Source of the DNA: Phytophthora sp. 'mugwort'
Taxonomy: Eukaryota; Oomycota; Peronosporomycetes; Peronosporales; Peronosporaceae
Assembly: GCA_033558025.1 (NCBI GenBank)
Contig: JAUCEF010000004.1
Span: forward strand, 992,001 to 1,056,000
Direction: 5' to 3'
Length of the DNA stretch: 64,000 nucleotides
Shown here: one piece after another, positions 10,928 to 19,747 of the stretch
Numbering within the stretch: the first letter of the stretch is position 1
Layout: every line of letters starts with the position of its first letter
Notes under the pieces: generated by a model
The model's database searches: none
Seen by the model: only the letters and a program-made list of their open reading frames with translations
Told to the model about the DNA's origin: nothing
Program-made: the position numbers and the translations under genes

Positions 10928-12060
10928 TTACTTCGGTGTTCCATCACTGCTTCTACTTTTTTTTTCGATGAGCCTTGCCATCATGGCCATGAGCATCTCG
11001 TGGCGCTGTGACTCTCTATCCGCGCGCTCCTGTGCGCGACACTCAGCTTCCGCACGCTCGCCGCGGCGCTGCTCCTCACGGGCGTCCTTCTCCGCCCGAT
11101 ACTGCAGCTCTCTCGTATGTTGCGCTTCTCGATCCACGCAGAAAGCCGCGGTACGGTGGTATCAGGTTCGCTGAGCTGGTTAAGGATATTGTCGATTTTG
11201 CCTCGTTTTTTTGCTGTCTGTGACTGTACGCTGGCTGAAGTTGACGCGTTGCCTTTAGCTGCTCGCTCAGCACCGCGAAGTCCGACGGGGTCTTTCCAGT
11301 GCGAGGTGATGCTTTCAGTATCCCAGCTACAATACAATACTTCGTGAGTATCGTTGTCAGTTTCATATTAATACAGTCGGTATTGCAAAATGATCAATGC
11401 AATTTGTGTATACTACATACCAGTAGATCGTTTCTTTCCAGGCGTCTGGAGAGTGTTGTCGGAGCACGCATCAATAGTGGCGTCTGCTACACTTTCTGCC
11501 GCTGCAGCACAGCTTGATGAATTGTCCACCTCACCGCACAACAGCTCACTGTCGCCACTGCTGATGATTAGCTGCGCCTCGTCGTCTTCATCACAGGGTG
11601 CTGTCGAGGATGCGGCGTTGCAATTCTGCTCCTCTTCGTGGTAGGAGATGAAAAATCGGCCAGCACGGTGGCGTCATCAGCATCGTCTTCAAGCGACGCG
11701 ACAAAAGTAGACGCCTCAATCTCTCGGTACACGGCCTTGGCGCACACCACCTCGGGCGGGCAGTTTGGGTCACCTAGCATATAATATATGTTAGCTCAAT
11801 CATACAGTATGGCGTAGCGATGTAGTGTCAGTACAGTACCAGTAGGTTTGCGAGTATTCTTCAAGCCCATGAACTTACGACACAGACTCTGAGTCGCGCA
11901 GGCCAATCTGCAGGGCGATTGCGGTTGAAGGCCAACTGCACGTCGTGCCATTGCGCTGCACCAAGAGGCAGCATATCTTGGACAAGGTCGAGCAGTCCTA
12001 GAGCAGTAGAGCAAAGATCATATGAAGCCCACTGATCTGTAGAGCAGCAACCAAGCACGT
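10928..12060 (-). pseudogene. SANT/Myb-like (DUF6818-type) oomycete protein, frameshifted
   Basis: Exon 1 (about 12060-11844, reverse) reads LVQDMLPLGAAQWHDVQLAF, RNRPADWPA, then after a frameshift SLCRKFMGLKNTRKPT. A GT-AG intron (11774-11843) joins in frame to GDPNCPPEVVCAKAVYREIE. A second frameshift near 11640 leads into EEEQNCNAASSTAP and a serine/acid-rich segment. After another likely intron (from about 11430) come GLRGAERAAKGNASTSA, KIDNILNQLSEPD and a charged C-terminal helix (QRRGERAEAECRAQERADRE) ending at 10928. The trihelix-like tryptophans and the 'KFM-LKN--KPTG-P--P-EV-RAK' string recall a protein type that is very abundant in Phytophthora and that I remember as DUF6818; this name is from memory. 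Two frameshifts make it a pseudogene unless they are assembly errors. It sits inside the TIR element. Confidence 0.55.
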
Positions 12061-12620
12061 ATTACGTACGATTGATTTGAGTGGGTGTAAAACCTCTTCC
12101 ATGGCCAGCGTTACGGCGCATGCTTGGCTTCCTGTACAGCACACAAGTCGATCGTTAGTCCGCCTTCGTTTAAAGTCGCCGCAGCAGCATGAACATACCT
12201 GTCTTGAGGAGTCTCGACTGAATCGAATATGAGCGCTTTGCTAACCGCGCGGCGTCAATCAACAGGCCGCTAGAACTACCCCAAATGGGTGGCTATCACG
12301 TGCGTGTGCCGTTGAGTTGTGTGGCTGGCCAAAGACAGGCTGACGCTTTTTGCGAAGACGATTTTTTCGTCTCCGCGGATTTGTGTCGGGTTGTGCCATG
12401 AAATGCGTTAGATTTGTGTCTCCCACATTTCTTGAGATGTGCGATTTTTGACAGTCCCACTGTTTTAGCCTGATTTTTAATTATCAGAATTTTCATATAG
12501 TCAGATCGGAGCCAGCATAAATTAATTGCCATTGGCGAGTTGCTACCGTGTCAACATCAAGTGGCGACGCCGGTCGAGCTCAGGAGCAGCTTTTCACCTT
12601 CATTGTCAAATTCCAAGTTC

Positions 12621-12850
12621 ATGGTGGAAAAGAAGCTGTCTGTAGTCCAAGAACTGGAGGCTTCGAGCTCCGGTTACGAAGAAGCATAATCTCGACAGGA
12701 AGACGTCGAGCCCGTACAACATGTGATCAACGAGTACAGTACAACATTTAATACTCGATCATTTACAACATGAATGAGACTGCTGTGTTCCTTAATCACG
12801 AGTATCGAATTCCGTGGGCCGAGGGCGTCAACGGGAAGTCGTTCGTCTTC
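12621..12850 (+). pseudogene. possible pogo transposase remnant
   Basis: A forward frame from ATG 12621 gives EKKLSVVQELEASSSGYEEA before a stop. This is similar in pattern to the first helix of CENP-B/pogo DNA-binding domains. About 90 nt later MNETAVFLNHEY resembles the 'NMDET-VY' first catalytic motif with Asp replaced by Asn. Very degraded; assignment rests on two short blocks and on location next to a pogo-type TIR. Confidence 0.35.
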
Positions 12851-12963
12851 GCGAAGGCGTCAAGATTCAATGCCCCATCCCTTTAAATAGTGCCCCACCG
12901 ATAATAGTGCTTCATGTAGGCTAACGTAGTGCCCCACGGGGCAGTATCGTAGGTTTTACAGTA

Positions 12964-13836
12964 CAATCTTACGATATATATATTCATACATGTCCTTATA
13001 ATCACCATCCTTACGACCTTACCCCAGCCTAGCTCCACGAATAATGGCGAATCCCTCAGCGTACAGCCTTGCTAACCCTATATATACTTCTTATCCCAGA
13101 TGGAGGGGGGGGGGTAATGACTTTTTGAGATAAGAACGCTCATAGTAGAAACCAAGTGCGAAGCAAATCTTATCTGTAAATGTCTTTAAAGTCATACCCA
13201 CCCGGGACACAATGGCCGATCGCAGGTCCCAGGTCCTCTGTTAGCGACTCGTCCTAACCCGCGCTAAGCTTTAAGAAAAGCAATCAAGGCAAAGACCGGG
13301 AGTTGTTCACATATTAGCAGTAAAACGAGGGACGACGAATACTCCTCAAACGAGCTCGCAGTAATGCGGCTTCGCCCAGCAAGTAATGGATTATGTGATT
13401 TCAGGGCTCTTATCGCTTTCTTCGATATCGCACATTGAAGAAGGCTGTCGCGCTCTTTGGGGTAACAAGCCACATCTGAGTCGTTTTAGCTGATCTGACA
13501 GGTCTGGCAGGGTCCGTGCTCTACATTCAGTTCGTTGTTTGGTTTGCTAGTAATGTATGCTGGTGTGCACGGACACAAATTTCGAGCATTTGAGCGTGGC
13601 AATACAAGAAAGAAACCCACAGCTATGATGTGAAGTCAGAGCTGTGGGTTTCCGTCTACCAGAAGGTGATTTCGTTGAGAAACAAGTATGCAGTCCTCAG
13701 CGAGGAAATGATTTTAGTATGGATTTTCAATGAGACCATGGTGAAAAAAGTGATACTTATCTATCTGTAAAGTTATTTGACTAATCTACCTTCAAAGGAG
13801 CCTATTTGGTCGGCAGAAGACGGATAAACGGATAAT
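12964..13836. other. spacer between TIR element and right arm
   Basis: No coding frame of interest. Contains a G-rich run near 13104-13114 and a hairpin at 13612-13652 described separately. Confidence 0.35.
13612..13652. repeat. short perfect hairpin
   Basis: GAAACCCACAGCT (13612-13624) pairs perfectly with AGCTGTGGGTTTC (13640-13652) across a 15-nt loop. It has no U-tract, and it lies in non-coding spacer. It may be the tip of a decayed foldback element; no function is assigned. Confidence 0.6.
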
Positions 13837-14812
13837 GTATGCTGCCTATTTGGTCTGAAGAAAGGGTTTATTCTGCCGTAAGAGACCAAAAATACGTCAT
13901 ATGACAGAAGTAGGAATAGCAGAAACAATTTTTTTTAGCACGTTCTTCCATACAGTACCAGAAGAAAAATCGTGTCGACGCTAGGTACCGGTGTTAAGCC
14001 TTCTGCGGCACCAATCAGCGCGTGGGGCATGCCGCACCCTCCCATTGGCTAATTTCCGCCATACTTGAAGCGCGTCACAGCTCGCACATTTCTGCTCCCA
14101 GCGTCAACTCGGAGATAGGATGCAGGCGTCAGCATCTCGATTAGAGAAAACCGCACGGCGCCACCCACGCCAATGCTACCCGCCGACATTTTCGTCACAG
14201 CCATTTGCTGCGCATTACGCAACTGGACCCCTAGCACACAACCAGCGACCAGAACTATAGCACAAGCATAGAATACCCTGTCAGACGAAGACACTCTTCA
14301 GCGCCACCCACCACACACAACTACAATATGAACTCACAGCTCGTGCGTCGCGCCTTCCGACTACAGAACCAGGTGCCGCTGGCTTGTATGGTGCGCCAGC
14401 TGCAGACATCGGCACTACGCGCCATTACCAAGAGCTGCAACGTGGAGGACGTGCACGTGGCCGAGACAGAGAACGAGGCGGCTAACGAGTTCCTCGGAGT
14501 GCGCTTCAATGCCACCAAGATCAAGAAGTATAGCGCCGAACTCGAGGTGGGCGGCCGCATGGTCGTGGGCGGTGACTTCTGGACGCCCATGGACGCCGCC
14601 AAGGCCTACGACCAGTTGGTAGCCGCGCATGGCGACGAGTCCATGCCACGCAACTTCGCCTAGGCGAAGGCGGCAGCGAAGACGTCTTACTAAAGTTGTT
14701 AGCGTAATAAAGCACCATTGATTTATTGTACGGAAACAGAGAGCTTGGTGTTTGCGGTGAACAATCGCAGCTTAGACGACTTGCTTGGAGTCGTTCAAGC
14801 GAGCGAGGAGAT
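13837..14812 (+). repeat. right arm of ~0.97 kb inverted duplication
   Basis: Reverse-complement partner of 8937-9905. The outer end is traceable to the GAGCGAGGAG block near 14801-14812, with indels between 14670 and 14812. The inner end breaks near 13837. Confidence 0.9.
14328..14663 (+). CDS. AP2-like domain protein, right copy
   Basis: ATG 14328, 111 codons, product identical to the left copy: a basic N-terminal segment and a single AP2-like domain (GVRFNATKIKKYSAEL through AKAYDQLVAAHG). About 40 nt after the stop lies AATAAA (near 14705), a standard poly(A) signal that the left copy has lost. The two genes point towards the outside of the palindrome, away from the spacer, and their promoters lie on its inner side. 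Whether both copies are expressed cannot be told from sequence. Alternatively the domain is a small alpha/beta fold that only resembles AP2. Confidence 0.8.
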   Translation: MNSQLVRRAFRLQNQVPLACMVRQLQTSALRAITKSCNVEDVHVAETENEAANEFLGVRFNATKIKKYSAELEVGGRMVVGGDFWTPMDAAKAYDQLVAAHGDESMPRNFA

Positions 14813-16026
14813 ACTGCAACCCCCATGAGATACCAGGGACCTTCTGTATCATTGTATCATACACGAGCTGCAGGAATTATCGAAGCAGCCGCGTGCTTGT
14901 CCATGGCGCAACACCGCGAGAAACGCTGTCGTTCAAGTCTTGCGTCTTGCGCTTCCGTTCCGTATACTTAACCTGCTAGGTGCTAGCGATACCACACCGC
15001 GAACCACGTCGGTCACCACCGGATGATGAGTGTACTACATGTGTGGGCCGTCTGGATCAGTGTAATGTAATGCTGCTGCTCTTGAGAACACAATATGCAG
15101 CCTTCGACATAAAGTTGAGCAACCAGCCATTTGCTGGGTGCAGGACTAGCGCTGCGTGTTGTCGTGATTGAAGCCGGGCTTGCCAGCGCAACTAATGCGG
15201 TCGCTCGCTGAGTGCCAGCACTGGTAACCGTGCGTTGGATGGCTAGCATACAAAAAACACATTTATAAACGAAGGATGCAGAGTGGCAAATTTTTTCTAC
15301 AATGCAGTCCGGCTCTTCACGGAACCACCGGCCTCTATTCGGACGTTTTCGCGTTGAGTTGGCAGTATCCGTAGACGATTGCTTCAAATCCGTCCAAACC
15401 CATGTGTTGCTAGATTAAATCTGCGACCTTTGACGATATGACGCGGAAATGAAAAAAAATCATATTCATAGCGTCATTCGTCCCTGCATGGATTTTTTTC
15501 ATTTTCGCGTCATATCGTTGAAGATTGGATCTGTGTCCAATTGCCTCGCTGACCATTCCGCATGCTATCGTATACATGGATCCCTTCGAGGCGGATATTC
15601 AGCAGGTGGCTGACGATCTTCTTCAAGATCGACCGAGGCAGAATTTGGACAGTGACGCAGAAAAGCCCCCAGTCCACAGCCGCTACTGTAGCTAGATGCG
15701 GGTTACTCACCGCCATCTTCATCGACAAAACCGACACCGAGGGTGAACTCCTTAAAAAGCAGATAGCTACGTGATGGAAGCTCCAGTCGAGCTTCTGGAG
15801 CAATAAGTTTTACATCCAGATAGCTTGAGATTGGCATCTAGAGATCTTCATATGATAGATATCTAGATGAGCAACCATATGAAGCTTTTAACGTTTCTTC
15901 TCATTTGCCTTTTCCACTGATACACAAGAATTTTTGTACTACGTTGATTCAACATGTGTTACTTCTCTTGTTCTGGATAAGTTTCACGGAAACATACTGG
16001 TTTTGTGTATACCTTCGATACCAGCG
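14813..16026. other. intergenic with a foldback hairpin, no gene recognised
   Basis: Open frames at 15013-15387 (reverse) and 15510-15803 (reverse) have no recognisable domain and unlikely composition. The only clear structure is the inverted repeat at 15433-15518. Confidence 0.35.
15433..15518. repeat. 86-bp foldback (MITE-like) hairpin
   Basis: Arms of 29 nt: ACGATATGACGCGGAAATGA onward (15433-15461) and its reverse complement at 15490-15518, with one substitution and one T-run slip. The loop is 28 nt. No clear target duplication was identified. It could be a minimal foldback transposon or a small-RNA-generating hairpin. Confidence 0.65.
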
Positions 16027-18367
16027 TCAGCTAGGCTTGTTCATGCCTGTCAGCGGCGTGAGGGAGTGGCGACGAAAAGAGGCACGTCTTCGAGATGATT
16101 GAGGCTTTGGCTGCCGCGGTAAATTCCATCCACCTTCAACATCCTCAAGCTCGGGAGCTGGTCGACGAAGGTTTTGTGCTTGCTGGTTCTTGAAAAAAAC
16201 TGCGCTAGACTTGTACGGAGACTGCGGATCAAAGGGGCCTCTTCTGGGACCCCGCATACGCGATCCTAGTGGGCTGGTTCTGTCGAGGTTACGGTCGTTT
16301 CGAAGCTGGTTACTGCTCGAGATAAACGCGTCCGGAGTATCCGTACCGCGACGTGGTGAGCCGAGTCGTGTATCAGCAGCGGCGTTCGAAGGCGAACTAC
16401 TGGATAAGGTGCTGGATAATGGTGGAGACAATGTTCCGTACACGGAGTTCGCACTGTCACTGCTGCTGAAGTTGGCGTCGAACAACATTGTCATATCTTC
16501 GCGCGAGCGACGGAGCAACTCGGCTGAGCCATACAAATCAGGCGTGGTGTAAGATATGACCGTATCTTCGTTATCTTCCTCTTCCTCATATCCCACAAAG
16601 TCACCAAGATCAACTGAGCTAGCAGAACCAGAAGAAAGCTGTATGAAATAGCAGGATGAAGAAGTTAAGAAAACAGGTTAAAACATCCCTTAGAATATAA
16701 CAAGAACATACCGAGCTGCTTGTGACCCGACGATGGCAAGTAATCACCGTAGTCGCGGTGGAAGCGACGCTGTCCTCTGACGTGCGTAGTTCACATTCCT
16801 TCATAGGACTGATCATTGCGCGGTCATCTTGGTTTTGCATATCTGGACTCAACACCAGCGCTGTGGTCTTTCGACGGCCATTTAAATCACAATGCTTCGG
16901 TTCACTGTGCTTCTCGTCAAAGCTGTTAAGGCGCGATCGAGAGGCTCGAATGGCGGCTGTAAGACGTGGACTCGGTCTTAACGTATGCTGCTCGGTGATA
17001 CCGAGAGAGAGCGTACGCAAAAGCACCGGAGTTTGAACAGGGAAGAACGCTAGCTCGCCCGGATCCATGTTCGCTTTCTTCTCACTCTTGATAGGAGATA
17101 ACGGCGGCGCTGTGTCAATGGAGGAGACTGGCAGCACATTTGTCCTCATCCATTCCTCCTGTTGTTGCTTGAGAAGCTGCTCCTCCTCGAATTTATGCTG
17201 TAAGATGGTCTGTAGTGATTCCTGTTGCTTCAAAATATCTCTCTGAGCCACGGGCGATGAAGGCGTCGGATAGTTTAACACAGTTGGCATCACACGCGGC
17301 ACATCTGTCCCAGCACTCGCCGGTGCAGCTGCAGCCATTTTCTTGGATACTTGTATGCGCAGATCATCACGCCGCGAAGTAGGACGAGCACCCGCACTGA
17401 ATGGCGGTGGAGGTACTCCAGTTATCACCCCAGACGCAGGAATTGGCAGACTATTTGGCGGTTGCTGGAAAAGATTGTGCCGTTGTCGTGCCGCTACTGA
17501 AGACGGTGACACACTTGGAGAGCTTGAATATTCCAGTGGTGGTGGACGTGCAGTCTTCTCTGTGTTCTCTATCTGTGGTTCATGGCGTAGCGGCATTAAT
17601 GGCCCATCTGGTCCCTGGATCAACCGCGCGCGAGGTCGGTGGGACGAGTGCGGATGTCCATGTTGTTCCAAAGGTGGCGATGGTGATCTCCTCGCCATCA
17701 GCGTCGTCGTAGCAATGGAATTCCTCTTCCTACCCCACCTCATTCCACTTACTGGTGACGCGGTATATTCCGGAGGAGTTGCCATCGGCTGCACCAGCGT
17801 CCCAGACTCGAATCCAAGTCCCGACGTCTCAATCCGTGGCAGTCGCTGCTTTGCCTGTTGTGCCTTAGATACCGCTGTCCCCCATGGGGTTGAAGCTCGA
17901 CGTCGCGCCAGTCTCGCAGCACTTCGTGCACTCAATTCCCCATCTTGGTTCGTACTAACAGATTCCTTCTCTTCTGTCATATCATCTTCCTCTTCTGGAA
18001 CTGAGGCCTTTTCCACTGTTTTAAGACACAATTCAATCTCCGTTCGACCTAATTTCAACTTGTCACCATGGTGTATCACTACTGCATTGTTGTGAACCTT
18101 AAGCTCTCCATTAAGTATTGAACCTTGCGTGCTGTGGTCGCTGTAGACCCACACGCCGCGTCCGGACGTGCGTTCCAGTGTCCCGTGGGCTGCATCCACC
18201 TCCGGGTCGTTCTGGAGCTTGATTTTGGCTTGCCAGCCCGTGCCCAGCACGATTCCATGGGCTGCAGTCGGGGACAGAAGCTCCGACTCGTGCTCTTGGG
18301 CCTGTTCGTTGTTGTCGGACGGCCGACGCACGCACAGCACGATCTTGGACAGGGAAGCGCTTGGCAT
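16027..18367 (-). CDS. FHA-domain protein, two exons
   Basis: Exon 1 is 18367-16712 and exon 2 is 16638-16027, joined across a 73-nt phase-0 GTATGT...ACAG intron (16639-16711), giving 755 residues. The open frame reaches 18406 only through a TTG, so ATG 18367 is chosen. Residues of about 9-117 form a forkhead-associated domain: HGIVLGTGWQAKIKL, DAAHGTLER, VYSDHSTQGSILNGELKV, HHGDKLKLGRTEIEL. FHA domains normally bind phosphothreonine peptides. Here the usual Gly-Arg reads Gly-Trp and the Ser before 'R-H' is absent, so phosphopeptide binding is doubtful. The rest is Pro/Ser-rich and disordered, with one helical Gln/Glu stretch (QESLQTILQHKFEEEQLLKQ, about residue 390). A signalling or nuclear adaptor role is an inference. 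Exon 2 encodes an acidic patch and an Arg/Ser-rich tail. Confidence 0.85.
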
Positions 18368-19747
18368 GACCCCCACAGCGGCGAAGTCACGGTGTAAAGG
18401 GCACAACGAGCTCTGTGGTTAAGTGGAGACGACGAGGGTGAGCGAACAGGAGGAAAGCAGCGGTTGAAGCGAGTGCTAACGGCTCCCCGACTGGTCGGCG
18501 CCGAGGTGTATGGAGGCGTTTGTATGGAATGAAATGATTGCCACAAAACGGTTTTGGTATGATAGCTTATTCCAGTTAAAGGTGTGGTACCTCCACATGT
18601 ACAACTATAAGTTGCTCATGTAACAATTAATTAGGAATTATTCTGCATGGGAACTGTCGTTCACGTTGTTCAGCAGTTGAAGCGTTTATCGCAGTGAGCC
18701 TACCGCACACGGTTCATTCCGTCATATCCTAGGCCATTTTTGCCTGCATGAAGCCCCGCTGCCTGTGAAGATCACAGCGGCAGGGTGTTCCAAAGGCAAG
18801 CATCCGCACGACCCTGCTGATTGGTATGTATGACTAACGAGAGGATATATACATAAAACACAACCTTAGGTCGTGTTTTCACGGACGACTCCAAATTGAC
18901 GTCGTCGACCTTAGACCTCGCTGCCAGCAGAGCTGTTTGCCGATAAGACCATCCAGACGTGTTGTTATGGCGCCATTGGCTGCGATCCATATTTTGTGCT
19001 TTATCCAATCTTTCATGAACATGCTCACGACGAAGCCCCGTCCTCTACCGTATCGTATTCTAGGTAGTAATAACTTGTTCGTCGGAACGTGGCAGGACGA
19101 CGATGTTCATCCAAGCTGCAAAGTCTGCAGCTCACTGCAAGTGCGATCGCTACTGCACCTCCACGGTGCCTCCATGCGAGTTATTTCGCGCGCCAAAGCA
19201 GCCACAGCCCAAATTTTTTCTCACTCCATTACAGCGGTACCCAACTCACAGGCAGCTGGAGACACTTACGGCAGCTGGAACCGCGAGTATCTTTCTGTTT
19301 AAGGTAGTAGCGGGATGCATGCGCATTCTGCAGCCAGCCAGGAACCTACTGGGGATTACTGTCGGTCTCGTAGAATCAAAGCATACTGTAGTCGAGCCGC
19401 CATCGTCCTTTGGTGACGAGCACCACTCCATCGACAGCACCAATGGCCAGGTCGGAGTTCCCGCAGAGACAGACATAGCGAGAAACTGTTGCATAAATGT
19501 TGAGCAGGAGGACGACTCAGATGGGGAGCTTGGTCTTTGTAGTGCTTTGAACGATCCCAGCTGCTATGCTGGACACGACTATCCCCGTATACTTCCAAGT
19601 TTCCTGCTCCAGTCTCTCTCTCTCTCTCTCGACACCAGCAGCAGAACCGCTCTCGCTTCAGTGAGAACCTGCTGAATTGGTCCAGAAAGCTGCTTAAATT
19701 TCAGGTTGTAAGCTGGACAAACAGGTTCTTATCGGATCCCTTCGGAC
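18368..19747. other. intergenic between FHA gene and kinase array
   Basis: Frames at 18937-19302 and 19103-19675 overlap one another, lack known domains and contain a (CT)n microsatellite (19615-19630). They are not annotated as genes. The region should hold the promoters of the divergent FHA gene and the first kinase gene. Confidence 0.4.

Larger units (their letters stand above)
10137..12961. mobile_element. pogo/Tc1-type TIR DNA element, 2,825 bp, carrying a SANT/Myb-like gene relic
   Basis: The ends are imperfect inverted repeats of 23 bp. The left reads CTGTAAAACCTGCGATTGTG then CCC at 10137. The reverse complement of the right end (12961) reads CTGTAAAACCTACGATACTG then CCC. A TA dinucleotide flanks both ends (10135-10136 and 12962-12963), as expected for Tc1/mariner/pogo insertion. 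Subterminal zones contain repeated TAGTGCCCCAC units (near 10170, 10200, 12885, 12928) and ATTTGTGTC units (near 10260, 10283, 12378, 12411), as in elements whose transposase binds subterminal sites. Near 12621-12690 a forward frame (EKKLSVVQELEASSSGYEEA) and near 12770-12840 NETAVFL resemble a pogo transposase N-terminus and first DDE motif, so a decayed transposase may be present. Not intact. Confidence 0.72.

Noticed and set aside
17343..18095. 250-codon forward frame opposite the FHA gene
   Set aside because: It mirrors the codons of the spliced FHA gene and has no domain; a shadow frame.
19103..19675. 190-codon forward frame before the kinase array
   Set aside because: Overlaps another frame, ends in a CT microsatellite and has no recognisable domain or clear start context.
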